DNA of 64,000 bases from Flavobacterium dankookense. Its GTDB lineage: Bacteria; Bacteroidota; Bacteroidia; Flavobacteriales; Flavobacteriaceae. Below are positions 34,403 through 44,040 of this stretch, piece by piece; the first letter of the stretch is position 1, and each line of letters starts with the position of its first letter. The notes under the pieces were generated by a model, which was given only the letters and a program-made list of their open reading frames with translations, did not search any database and had not been told where the DNA came from. The position numbers and the translations under genes were made by a program. The DNA lies in assembly GCF_004362665.1 (NCBI RefSeq), contig NZ_SNXR01000011.1, positions 558,001-622,000 on the forward strand. The letters are read 5' to 3'.

Positions 34403-36913
34403 ATGAAAAAAATAGTTCTTATAATAATCTTCCTCTCAATCGGCACTTTTGCGAATGCACAAACAAAAAAAGAAGCACAACAAACGTTTTACACCTGTGT
34501 CATGCATCCTGAAATCCATTCGCCAAAACCCGGTAAATGTCCAAAATGTGGTATGGCATTAATAAAAGAAAAAGCTAAACCGATAAAAAAAGCAGTTGTA
34601 AAAAAACCAGTCGCTACAAAAAAAGTAATTTCTGAAACAAAAAAAGAAGCTTCAAAACCAATAGAAGAAACTCCAAAAATTGTTGAAGTTCCAAAAGATA
34701 TTCCTATTTCTGAAAGCAAACCTATAGTTAAGACAATAGCTAAAACGGTTCGATATGACTTATACGTTCGTGATACATTAGTAACAATTGGTAATAAACC
34801 CACAAGAGCAATCGCGGTAAACGGACAAATTCCAATGCCAACACTAACGTTTACTGAAGGAGATACAGCCGAAATTTATGTGCACAACGAACTAAAGGAA
34901 AGTACTTCATTGCATTGGCACGGCTTATTTTTACCCAATAAAGAAGACGGCGTTCCTTACCTAACCCAAATGCCAATTGAACCAGGTACAACACATAAAT
35001 ATACCTTTCCAATTATACAACATGGAACCCATTGGTACCACAGTCATTCGGGTTTGCAAGAACAAATCGGAATGTACGGTTCAATGATTTTAAACAAAAG
35101 AGTTGAAGACGAAACCTTTAGAAAAGGTATTGACGATTTGCCAACCATTCCGGTAATTTTAAGCGAATGGACCGATTTAAATCCAAATAACGTACACAGA
35201 ATGCTTCACAATGCAACCGATTGGTTCGCCATACAAAAAGGAACTACCCAAAGTTATGCAGAAGCAATTAAGCAAGGTCATTTCAAAACAAAAATAGCAA
35301 ACGAATGGAAACGAATGAATGCTATGGATGTAAGCGATGTGTACTATGATAAGTTTTTAATTAACGGTAAAAGTAATAGTCAATTATCCCAATTCAAAGG
35401 TGGTGATAGAGTGCGTTTGCGTATTTCCAATGGTGGTGCATCAACCTATTTTTGGTTAACCTATGCAGGTGGCAAAATCACGGTTGTTGCCAATGATGGT
35501 AACGATGTTGAGCCTGTAGAAGTAGATAGATTATTAATTGCCGTTTCTGAAACCTATGATGTGATTGTTACTATTCCTGCTGATAATACAGCGTTTGAAT
35601 TCCTTGTAACACCAGAAGACAGAACTAAATCGGCATCACTTTACATTGGCGATGGAGTCAAGCAATTAATATCACCATTACCAAAATTAAAATATTTTGA
35701 CGGAATGAAAATGATGAACGGAATGATGAAAATGAATGGCGATTTGGATGATATGGGAATGCAGATGTCTTACAATCAAATGGACATGAACGTAGTAATG
35801 TACCCAGAAATCACTGGAAAAGCAGCGTCAAAAAAAGATGATAAAATGGGAAACATGAAGATGAATGAAAGCGACTATAACAGTAACGAACTTTCAGATA
35901 TTACCACTTTAAATTATGCCATGTTAAAGTCGCCTACAAAAACTACACTGCCAAAAGATGCACCAATAAAAGAATTACGTTTTGAATTATCAGGAAATAT
36001 GAACCGCTATGTGTGGAGTTTAGACAATAAAGTAGTTTCTGAAACAGATAAAATTTTGATCAAGAAAGGAGAAAATGTTAGAATTACATTATACAATGGT
36101 TCTATGATGCGCCATCCAATGCACTTGCACGGTCATGATTTTAGAATTTTAAACGGTCAAGGCGACTATGCTCCACTCAAAAATATAATAGACATCATGC
36201 CAATGGAAACAGATGTAATCGAATTCAATGCGAATATTGAAGGTGATTGGTTTTTTCATTGTCACATCCTATACCACATGATGGCAGGAATGGGACGCGT
36301 TTTTACCTATGAAAATCAAGCACCAAATCCATTAATTCCTAATCCAAAATTAGCACAACGAAAATTGTTTGATGAGGATCGTAAATTTCACTTCATGGCA
36401 GAAAATGATTTTGCAACTAACGGAAACGATGGGATGGCAATGTACAGTAACACACGTTGGAGCATAGGCACAGAATGGCGATTAGGCTACAACGACCATC
36501 ACGGTTATGAAACAGAAACACACATTGGTCGATACATCGGAAAAATGCAATGGTTGATGCCGTTTATAGGTTTCGATTGGCGTTACCGCAAAATGGAAGA
36601 CGGCGAAATGGAAAGAAACCTATTCAACCAATCCAATACCAAAGACAATCGTTCGGTTTTTAGTGCAGGTCTTGAATACACTTTACCAATGCTAATAAAA
36701 GCACAAGCTGAAGTGTTTACGGATGGTAATTTCAGGTTTCAGTTAGAACGAATGGACATCCCAGTTTCCAAAAGAGTTCGTATGGATTTAATGTGGAATA
36801 CCGATAAAGAATACATGGCTGGATTACGCTACATTATTAAAAGAAATTTGAGTGCCAGAACGCATTATGACAGTGATATGGGATTTGGTGTCGGTGTAAA
36901 TTTGAATTATTAA
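34403..36913 (+). CDS. Multicopper oxidase with N-terminal HMBD and C-terminal CopB-like barrel
   Basis: 836 aa. Signal peptide (ends FANAQ), then an HMBD motif (YTCVMHPE...CPKCGMAL), a Lys/Pro linker, and three cupredoxin domains with the type 2/3 copper motifs LHWHGLF near 171, HWYHSHSG near 210, HPMHLHGHDF near 571 and HCHILYHMMAGMG near 619. A Met-rich loop lies at about 434-495. Residues about 660-836 are strand-rich (YSNTRWSIGTEWRLGY, ending FGVGVNLNY) and resemble CopB/PcoB. So PcoA-like Cu(I) oxidase and PcoB-like barrel appear joined in one chain. It would oxidise periplasmic Cu(I) to Cu(II). Confidence 0.88.
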   Translation: MKKIVLIIIFLSIGTFANAQTKKEAQQTFYTCVMHPEIHSPKPGKCPKCGMALIKEKAKPIKKAVVKKPVATKKVISETKKEASKPIEETPKIVEVPKDIPISESKPIVKTIAKTVRYDLYVRDTLVTIGNKPTRAIAVNGQIPMPTLTFTEGDTAEIYVHNELKESTSLHWHGLFLPNKEDGVPYLTQMPIEPGTTHKYTFPIIQHGTHWYHSHSGLQEQIGMYGSMILNKRVEDETFRKGIDDLPTIPVILSEWTDLNPNNVHRMLHNATDWFAIQKGTTQSYAEAIKQGHFKTKIANEWKRMNAMDVSDVYYDKFLINGKSNSQLSQFKGGDRVRLRISNGGASTYFWLTYAGGKITVVANDGNDVEPVEVDRLLIAVSETYDVIVTIPADNTAFEFLVTPEDRTKSASLYIGDGVKQLISPLPKLKYFDGMKMMNGMMKMNGDLDDMGMQMSYNQMDMNVVMYPEITGKAASKKDDKMGNMKMNESDYNSNELSDITTLNYAMLKSPTKTTLPKDAPIKELRFELSGNMNRYVWSLDNKVVSETDKILIKKGENVRITLYNGSMMRHPMHLHGHDFRILNGQGDYAPLKNIIDIMPMETDVIEFNANIEGDWFFHCHILYHMMAGMGRVFTYENQAPNPLIPNPKLAQRKLFDEDRKFHFMAENDFATNGNDGMAMYSNTRWSIGTEWRLGYNDHHGYETETHIGRYIGKMQWLMPFIGFDWRYRKMEDGEMERNLFNQSNTKDNRSVFSAGLEYTLPMLIKAQAEVFTDGNFRFQLERMDIPVSKRVRMDLMWNTDKEYMAGLRYIIKRNLSARTHYDSDMGFGVGVNLNY

Positions 36914-36995
36914 AAAAACCATCGCAATCGTAAAATAATACAAACTTTTAATACTCTTAATTTATTTATAAATAAAAATTCCTATTTTTACACTC

Positions 36996-37328
36996 GTGAA
37001 ACTCTTAAACTACATATTATCAATCTATCTAGTGGTACTATCATGTTTGCCTTGTGCAGATATGGAAGTAAGTAGTGCAGCACACAAAGCTGTTGAGATT
37101 TCAGATAATCATGATGAAAAATCTCATAATCACGATAAAGAAAATGATTTATGTTCGCCTTTTTGCAACTGCAACTGTTGCGGCTCACAAATAGTGAGTT
37201 ATTTTAAGATTACTACTTTTAGTTTTACACCAATTACAAAGAGTATAAAAACGCAATTACCATCCTATACCTCTATAGTTACTTCCAATTTCTTCGGAAG
37301 TATATGGCAACCACCTCAAATAGCATAA
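36996..37328 (+). CDS. Small secreted His/Cys-rich protein (DUF6660-like)
   Basis: 110 aa starting with GTG. A hydrophobic N-terminus (LLNYILSIYLVVLSCLPCAD), a His/Asp-rich stretch (NHDEKSHNHDKEND), a Cys cluster (CSPFCNCNCCG) and a C-terminal end FGSIWQPPQIA. Such proteins precede CusA/CzcA efflux genes in Bacteroidota. It likely binds metal in the envelope. The ending resembles that of the protein at 27537. Confidence 0.65.
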   Translation: MKLLNYILSIYLVVLSCLPCADMEVSSAAHKAVEISDNHDEKSHNHDKENDLCSPFCNCNCCGSQIVSYFKITTFSFTPITKSIKTQLPSYTSIVTSNFFGSIWQPPQIA

Positions 37329-37423
37329 TGATGCCCGAGTAGTTTCGGGTTAGAAACTTGTGAGCCTATCACAAATAATAGCAAAACTAGTTTTGCTAAT
37401 TTCTAATTCATTATACAATTTCA

Positions 37424-40400
37424 ATGTTAGACAAAATCATACAGTTCAGTATCAAGAACAAGTTTATAATACTATTATTTACTTTAGTTCTAATAGCGTT
37501 TGGTAGCTATTCTATAAAACAGTTACCACTCGATGCGTTACCCGATGTAACAAACAATCAAGTACAAATAATTACTACTGCTCCAACTTTAGCCAGTCAA
37601 GAAGTCGAGCAATTAATCACTTATCCTTTAGAACAATCTTTTAAAACAATCCCAAAAGTTATCGAGTTACGAAGTATTTCTCGTTTCGGACTTTCAGTAG
37701 TCACCGTTGTTTTCAAAGACGATGTAGATATTTACTGGGCTAGAGAACAAATATTTCAACGCCTTAGTCAAGCCAAAGAAAATATTCCTGCTTATGCGGG
37801 TTCTCCAGAGTTAGCACCAATATCAACAGGATTAGGCGAGATTTATCAGTATGATGTCTATGCCAAAAAAGGATATGAAGACAAATACGATGCTGTAAAA
37901 TTACGAACCATTCAAGATTGGATTATTATTCCACAATTACAAGGTATTGAAGGCGTTGCCGAAGTCAGTACTTGGGGTGGAAAACTAAAACAATATGAAA
38001 TCGCAGTTAATCCAAATACATTAAATAGTTTGGGAGTAACCATTACAGAAATTTTTGAAGCGTTAGAGAAAAACAATCAAAATACAGGTGGAGCTTATAT
38101 CGAAAAAGACCAATACGCTTACTTTATTCGCGGTGTTGGTATGGCAACTGGCATTAAAGATTTAGAAAATGTAGTAGTCAAAAACAGAAATGGTGCACCA
38201 GTTTTAGTTCGCGATGTAGCTACTGTTCGTGAGGGAATTGCATTAAGATATGGTGCTTCGACCAAAGACGGTAAAGGCGAAATTGTTTGCGGTTTGGCTT
38301 TAATGTTAAAAGGCGAAAACTCTAGTGCCGTTGTAGAAAGAGTGAAAGAAAAAATGGCGCAAATCAATAAAACCTTACCCGAAGGAGTGGTTGCCGAAGC
38401 ATTCATTGACAGAGGTAAATTAGTGGATAACGCAATAGGAACAGTTACTAAAAACCTTTTGGAAGGTGCATTAATAGTAATATTTGTATTGATACTATTT
38501 CTAGGTAATCTTCGAGCCGGATTAATTGTTGCATCAGTAATTCCGCTTTCAATGCTTTTTGCAGTAATCTTAATGAACCATTTTGGCGTAAGCGGAAACT
38601 TAATGAGTTTAGGAGCAATCGACTTCGGAATTATAGTCGATGGAGCGGTAATTATTGTAGAAGCAACAATGCATCATTTACAAAAACTCAAACGACAAAA
38701 GAATTTAACCCAAGCAGAAATGGATACTGAAGTATATAAATCGGCTTCAAAAATTCGTAATAGTGCAGCATTCGGAGAAATAATTATTTTGATTGTTTAT
38801 TTGCCAATCCTTGCATTAGTAGGAACAGAAGGCAAAATGTTCAAACCAATGGCAATGACCGTAGGTTTTGCGGTTATTGGGGCATTCATTTTGTCGTTGA
38901 CTTATGTGCCAATGATGAGTGCCATGTTCTTATCAAAAAATACAGAACACAAAACTAATTTTAGTGATAAAATGATGGCGTGGTTTGAAAAAATCTACAC
39001 ACCATTTTTAGACCGAGCGTTACGATTTAAAAAAGCAGTTCTAGCCATTTCATTAGCGATGTTTGTCTTTGCTATTATCGTTTTTCAAAATATGGGTGGC
39101 GAATTCATTCCAACTATCGAAGAAGGAGATTTAGCCATTAATGCTACTATTATGACTGGAAGTTCGCTATCCCAAATGGTAGAAACCACAACCAAATACG
39201 AAAAAATCCTAAAAGCAAAATTCCCTGAAATCAAAACTATTGTTACAAAAATTGGAAGTGGCGAAATCCCAACCGACCCAATGCCAATAGAAAGTGGCGA
39301 TTTGATTATTGTTTTAAAAGATAAAGACGAATGGACATCTGCTGACAATTGGGAAGATTTAGCCAACTTAATGAAAGAAGAAATGGAAGCTATTCCTGGT
39401 GCAAACATCGAAATTTCGCAACCCATTCAAATGCGATTCAACGAATTAATGACAGGAAGTCGAAGCGATATTGCCATTAAAATTTTTGGCGATGATTTAG
39501 AAGTTTTAGATACAAAAGCCAAAGAATTAATTTCTAAAGTAAATACTATTGAAGGGATTGGCGATTTAAAAGCCGATAAAGTAACTGGACTTCCACAAAT
39601 CACAGTCAAATACGATTACAATAAAATTGCGTTGTATGGTTTAAATATTGCAGACATCAATCAAATTATCCGTTCTTCTTTTGCAGGTGAAAGTGCAGGT
39701 AAAATTTATGAAGAAAGCAAACGTTTTGATGTAGTCGTTCGTTTAAACAAAGACAATCGTAGCGACATTACTGATGTTAGTAATTTATTTATTCCATTAC
39801 CAAATGGACAACAAGTACCACTTTCGCAAGTAGCATCAATCAATTACGAACAAGGTCCGGTTCAAGTTTCTCGTGAAAATGGTAAACGTAGAATTACAAT
39901 AGGTTTAAATGTTCGTGGTCGTGATGTAAAAAGTGTTGTCGAAGAAATTCAACAAAAATTAGAAACCAGTTTTAAACTTCCTGCTGGGTATTATGTTACG
40001 TATGGCGGACAATTTGAAAATTTGGTGGAAGCCAACAAACGACTTTCGGTAGCTTTACCAATCGCTTTAGGATTAATTATGGTGTTGTTATTTTTTACTT
40101 TCAATAGTATCAAACAAGCCGCATTAATTTTTACAGCCATTCCATTATCGGCAATCGGTGGTGTTTTTGCACTTTGGTTACGAGGAATGCCTTTTAGCAT
40201 TTCGGCAGGTATTGGATTTATTGCTTTGTTTGGAATAGCTGTATTAAACGGAATTGTGCTAATATCCTATTTCAACCAACTCAAATCCGAAGGAATAACT
40301 GACCCATTACAACGGGTTTTAATCGGTACAAAAACCAGACTTAGACCAGTATTAATGACTGCTGCGGTAGCTTCATTAGGATTTTTACCGATGGCATTAT

Positions 40401-41740
40401 CTACAAGTGGCGGTGCAGAAGTACAAAAACCATTAGCAACGGTAGTTATTGGCGGACTAGTGTCAGCAACTTTACTAACCTTAATCGTTTTACCAATACT
40501 TTATTTATTATTTGAAAAGGGAATTAAAAGAAGAAAAAAAATGTCAAATCCAATTGTAACAATACTCGTTTTATTAATTAGTAGCTTTTCGTTTGCTCAA
40601 AACAGCCAAACAATTACTTTAGAAAAAGCCATTGAAAAAGCGAAAGCAAACAACATCGATCTAAAAATTGCAGATAAGGAAATCGAAAAGCAAACCGTTC
40701 TCAAGAAAACGGCGTTTCAAGTAGATCCTTTACAAGTGCAGTACCAAGGCGGACAGTTTAATAGTGTTGATTATGACCACAATGTTTCTATTCAACAATA
40801 TTTTCCTATTGGTAAAATCACAAAAGCCAACCGTCAGTTGCAAGAAGAACTGGCAAAATTAGCTGAAAAACGAAAAGCATTAACGGAGTATGAAATTGAA
40901 AAAGCAGTGTCATTAGCCTATTATCAATATTTATATGGTTTCTCTATTCAAAAGTTAAATAATGAATTGTTCGAGATTTATGCTAAATTCCTTAAAAATG
41001 CAGAGCTTCGTTTTCAAACCGGAGAAAGTGGCAACATTGAAGTAATCAGTGCTAAAGCCAAATCAAAAGAAATAGAAACCCAAAAAGCACAGTTAGAATA
41101 TGATTTGGTAATCTATCAAAAGCAATTGCAATACTTCATTCAAACAGATGAAAACATAGTTCCTGATGCCAATACACCATTGCAATATGCTAATCCAACA
41201 ACGAGTAAAGATGACAAAATACAAGGATTAGTAAGCGATTATTATACACAGCAAATTTCAGTATATCAAAAGGAAGCCAATACGTTCAAAGCAATGCGAA
41301 CTCCTAAATTAGGTTTGGGTTATTTTGGTCAAACCATCGATACCAAATCCTATTTTCAGGGTTTTACTGCCGGATTGCAAATTCCTTTATTTGGTGGTGC
41401 AAATACAGCAAAAGCCAAAGCATCAGAAATTAGTATTTCGCAATCGCAATTAGAATTAGATAAAAGCAAATTGACTTTGAAATTACAGAAAGAAGAACTA
41501 CAAAATGAGTTTGAAAAACAGAAAAAAGCACTTTTATATTACCAAAACGAAGGATTGCAATATGCCGAACAAATTATTACAACGGCTCAAAAAAGCTATG
41601 CCAATGGTGATATGAGTTACTGGTCATACATTAGTTTTTTAAACCAAGCCATTGACATCAAAAAGCAAAATGCCGAAGCCGTTAATACTTACAATCAAAG
41701 TGCTATTCAATTGCAATTTCCATCTTTCAACAACAATTAA
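37424..41740 (+). CDS. cusA: CusA/CzcA-type heavy-metal RND pump fused to a TolC-like outer-membrane factor
   Basis: 1438 aa. Residues 1-1039 form a complete HME-type RND transporter: N-terminal TM helix, two large periplasmic loops, twelve membrane spans, a DFGIIVDGAVIIVE motif in TM4 and HMELVAL-like ends. Residues 1040 on begin with a Met and a signal-peptide-like stretch (MSNPIVTILVLLISSFSFAQ) and continue as a TolC/CusC outer-membrane factor (ITLEKAIEKAKANNIDLK, then coiled-coil repeats to the end). The frame is continuous across an A-rich run at 40534-40541. The cargo encodes no separate outer-membrane factor. It exports Cu(I) or other divalent ions with the adaptor encoded 11 bp downstream. 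Confidence 0.9.
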   Translation: MLDKIIQFSIKNKFIILLFTLVLIAFGSYSIKQLPLDALPDVTNNQVQIITTAPTLASQEVEQLITYPLEQSFKTIPKVIELRSISRFGLSVVTVVFKDDVDIYWAREQIFQRLSQAKENIPAYAGSPELAPISTGLGEIYQYDVYAKKGYEDKYDAVKLRTIQDWIIIPQLQGIEGVAEVSTWGGKLKQYEIAVNPNTLNSLGVTITEIFEALEKNNQNTGGAYIEKDQYAYFIRGVGMATGIKDLENVVVKNRNGAPVLVRDVATVREGIALRYGASTKDGKGEIVCGLALMLKGENSSAVVERVKEKMAQINKTLPEGVVAEAFIDRGKLVDNAIGTVTKNLLEGALIVIFVLILFLGNLRAGLIVASVIPLSMLFAVILMNHFGVSGNLMSLGAIDFGIIVDGAVIIVEATMHHLQKLKRQKNLTQAEMDTEVYKSASKIRNSAAFGEIIILIVYLPILALVGTEGKMFKPMAMTVGFAVIGAFILSLTYVPMMSAMFLSKNTEHKTNFSDKMMAWFEKIYTPFLDRALRFKKAVLAISLAMFVFAIIVFQNMGGEFIPTIEEGDLAINATIMTGSSLSQMVETTTKYEKILKAKFPEIKTIVTKIGSGEIPTDPMPIESGDLIIVLKDKDEWTSADNWEDLANLMKEEMEAIPGANIEISQPIQMRFNELMTGSRSDIAIKIFGDDLEVLDTKAKELISKVNTIEGIGDLKADKVTGLPQITVKYDYNKIALYGLNIADINQIIRSSFAGESAGKIYEESKRFDVVVRLNKDNRSDITDVSNLFIPLPNGQQVPLSQVASINYEQGPVQVSRENGKRRITIGLNVRGRDVKSVVEEIQQKLETSFKLPAGYYVTYGGQFENLVEANKRLSVALPIALGLIMVLLFFTFNSIKQAALIFTAIPLSAIGGVFALWLRGMPFSISAGIGFIALFGIAVLNGIVLISYFNQLKSEGITDPLQRVLIGTKTRLRPVLMTAAVASLGFLPMALSTSGGAEVQKPLATVVIGGLVSATLLTLIVLPILYLLFEKGIKRRKKMSNPIVTILVLLISSFSFAQNSQTITLEKAIEKAKANNIDLKIADKEIEKQTVLKKTAFQVDPLQVQYQGGQFNSVDYDHNVSIQQYFPIGKITKANRQLQEELAKLAEKRKALTEYEIEKAVSLAYYQYLYGFSIQKLNNELFEIYAKFLKNAELRFQTGESGNIEVISAKAKSKEIETQKAQLEYDLVIYQKQLQYFIQTDENIVPDANTPLQYANPTTSKDDKIQGLVSDYYTQQISVYQKEANTFKAMRTPKLGLGYFGQTIDTKSYFQGFTAGLQIPLFGGANTAKAKASEISISQSQLELDKSKLTLKLQKEELQNEFEKQKKALLYYQNEGLQYAEQIITTAQKSYANGDMSYWSYISFLNQAIDIKKQNAEAVNTYNQSAIQLQFPSFNNN

Positions 41741-41751
41741 TATTCCATTAT

Positions 41752-43020
41752 ATGAAAAATATATTTTTAAAACCAAATTGTAATCGAAGTTCATTCTTCA
41801 ACCTCTTTATTCTATTTTCTATTCTCTTTACTCTAAATTCCTGTGGAGAAAAGAAAACCGAAGAAGCGCACGAAGAAGAAAAATCAGAAACCGAAGTTGC
41901 CTTGACAGAAGCGCAATTTAAAACTATTGGTATCGAAACAGGCGGTATCGAAATGAAAAACCTAAATACGGTAATCAAAGCCAATGGTTATACAGCAGTT
42001 CCACCACAAAACATGGCTAATATTTCCACCTTAATTGGTGGAGTTGTTAAAGATATTTATGTGTTAGAAGGAACTTACGTTGCAAAAGGTAAAACATTGG
42101 CAACCATCCAAAACCTCGAAGTTACCGAAATGCAGGAAGATTACAATTCCGCTATTGCCAACATTGAATACTTGCAATTGGAATATAATCGTCAAAAAAC
42201 ATTGAGCGATGAAAATGTAAATCCTCGCAAAACATTTCAAGAAGTAAAATCAAAATTAGCAGTAGAAAAAGCTAAAGCACAAGCCGCAAAAAACAAGCTG
42301 CAAGCGTTAAATGTTAGTTTAAGCGGAAACACTTCGTTAATTCCAATTGTTTCGCCAATAAGCGGTTATGTAGGTAAAATTAGTATAACAAAAGGAGCAT
42401 TTGCAGAAACAGGCGTAACACTTTTTGAAGTAGTTGATAACAGCCAAATGCACTTGGATTTAAATGTGTTTGAAAAAGATTTGGGAAAAATTTCCGTAGG
42501 TCAAGAAGTCGATTTTGTATTAACCAATCAGTCTAATAAATCCATTAAAGGAAAAATATTTGGCATCAATAAATCATTTTCCAACGAAAGCAAAACAGTT
42601 GCGGTTCATGCCAAAATCAATCCAAGCGATGCCAAAGATTTAATTTCCGGAATGTATGTAGCTGCCAATATCAATATCACCAATCAAACAGTTCAGGCAC
42701 TTCCAAAAGATGCAATTGTTAGAAATGGCGATAAATATTACATTTACATTCAAGAAGAACACCAAAAACAAGCTCCAAAAGTAAAAGAAGAAGAGCATCA
42801 ACATAAAGAAGGAGAAGAACATTCAGAACACGCTGAAGGCAAAGAAGAAGGACACAATGAAGTGCACTTCAAAGCAATCGAAGTGGTTCCTGGAACTACT
42901 GATTTAGGTTACACCGAAATAAAATTAGTCGAAGAAATTCCTACCGATGCGAAAATTGTTATCAAAGGTGCTTTTTACTTACTAGCAACTTCAAAAGGTG
43001 GCGGAGAACACGAACATTAA
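41752..43020 (+). CDS. cusB: RND efflux periplasmic adaptor (CusB-like)
   Basis: 422 aa. A lipoprotein signal (LFTLNSC) is followed by a membrane-fusion-protein core: a lipoyl-like half (GGVVKDIYVLEGTYVAKGKTL), a helical hairpin of about 60 residues and the second half (SPISGYVGKISITKGAF), then beta-barrel. A His/Glu-rich loop (about 340-370, EEEHQHKEGEEHSEH) probably binds metal. It links the pump encoded just upstream with its outer-membrane part. Confidence 0.9.
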   Translation: MKNIFLKPNCNRSSFFNLFILFSILFTLNSCGEKKTEEAHEEEKSETEVALTEAQFKTIGIETGGIEMKNLNTVIKANGYTAVPPQNMANISTLIGGVVKDIYVLEGTYVAKGKTLATIQNLEVTEMQEDYNSAIANIEYLQLEYNRQKTLSDENVNPRKTFQEVKSKLAVEKAKAQAAKNKLQALNVSLSGNTSLIPIVSPISGYVGKISITKGAFAETGVTLFEVVDNSQMHLDLNVFEKDLGKISVGQEVDFVLTNQSNKSIKGKIFGINKSFSNESKTVAVHAKINPSDAKDLISGMYVAANINITNQTVQALPKDAIVRNGDKYYIYIQEEHQKQAPKVKEEEHQHKEGEEHSEHAEGKEEGHNEVHFKAIEVVPGTTDLGYTEIKLVEEIPTDAKIVIKGAFYLLATSKGGGEHEH

Positions 43021-43051
43021 AAATAAATTATTAATCATTAAATAAATTCAA

Positions 43052-43408
43052 ATGAAAAATTCAATTTTAAAATCAATCTTTTTTTTAACACTATTATTTT
43101 TTACAAGCAATACTGCTTCTGCTCAAAAAGCCAATCAAAAAGCTATAATCAAAACTTTTTTACATTGTGATCATTGTAAAGAATGTGAAACTTGTGGTTT
43201 AAAATTCAAAACTGAGATGCTCAAAATTAAAGGTTTAAAAATGTATGAGCTTGACGATAAAGCAATGACATTTACAGTGTATTATAATGCAAAGAAAACA
43301 ACCTTACAGACAATTAAAGAAGGTATTTCTAAATTAGGATACGATGCAGATGAAGTAAAAGCCGATCCAAAAGCGTATGAAAATTTAGATGGATGTTGTA
43401 AAGCGTAA
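43052..43408 (+). CDS. Secreted HMA-like small protein
   Basis: 118 aa. Signal peptide ending at SAQ, then an HMA-like domain with an enlarged Cys motif, HCDHCKECETCG, in place of a single CxxC, and a C-terminal DGCCKA. Probably a periplasmic metal carrier or buffer. The next gene starts 5 bp after its stop. Confidence 0.75.
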   Translation: MKNSILKSIFFLTLLFFTSNTASAQKANQKAIIKTFLHCDHCKECETCGLKFKTEMLKIKGLKMYELDDKAMTFTVYYNAKKTTLQTIKEGISKLGYDADEVKADPKAYENLDGCCKA

Positions 43409-43413
43409 TCCAA

Positions 43414-44040
43414 ATGGAAAACAAAAAATCACATTGGGAAAATGTTTTTGCAACCAAAAATCCTAATGAAGTAAGTTGGACACAAAAATATCCAAAAACT
43501 TCAATGGAGTATTTAGAAAATGTAAACCTATCAAAAACTGCCAATATCATTGATATTGGCGGTGGCGATAGCAATTTTGTGGATGCCTTATTAGAAAAAG
43601 GATATCAAAATATTTGGGTATTGGACATCTCTGAATTTGCTTTAGAAAGAGCCAAAAAACGTTTAGGAGATAAAGCCGATTTAATACATTGGATTGTTTC
43701 TGATATCACAGAATTTAATCCCGAAGTCAAGTTTGATTTTTGGCACGACAGGGCTGTTTTTCATTTTCTAACAGAAGAAGAAAGTATAAGGAAATATGTT
43801 ACAATCGTTAGTAATGCTATAGCTCAAAATGGAAATTTTCTATTAGGTACTTTTTCAGAAAACGGTCCTTTAAAATGTAGTGGATTGGAAATAAAACAAT
43901 ATTCAGAAAATTCGATGAAACAAACTTTTATAGAAAATTTTGAAGCAATAAAATGTTTTACAGAAAACCATACTACACCATTTGATACCATCCAGAACTT
44001 TCAATTTTGTGGATTTAAAAAAAATAGAAATGGAACATAA
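43414..44040 (+). CDS. Class I SAM-dependent methyltransferase of the metal cluster
   Basis: 208 aa. SAM motif I is IIDIGGGDSNFVDAL, followed by VLDISEFALERAKKRL, a later WHDRAVFHFL and a C-terminal strand pair. It resembles the thiopurine/tellurite-type methyltransferases often placed in metal clusters. The substrate is unknown. Its last 11 bp overlap the Zn/Cd ATPase gene, so it is translated with it. Confidence 0.75.
   Translation: MENKKSHWENVFATKNPNEVSWTQKYPKTSMEYLENVNLSKTANIIDIGGGDSNFVDALLEKGYQNIWVLDISEFALERAKKRLGDKADLIHWIVSDITEFNPEVKFDFWHDRAVFHFLTEEESIRKYVTIVSNAIAQNGNFLLGTFSENGPLKCSGLEIKQYSENSMKQTFIENFEAIKCFTENHTTPFDTIQNFQFCGFKKNRNGT

Noticed and set aside
43982..44029. Upstream start of the Zn/Cd ATPase gene
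   Set aside because: It would add 16 residues fully inside the methyltransferase gene; the ATG at 44030 gives a His-rich N-terminus and a normal short overlap.
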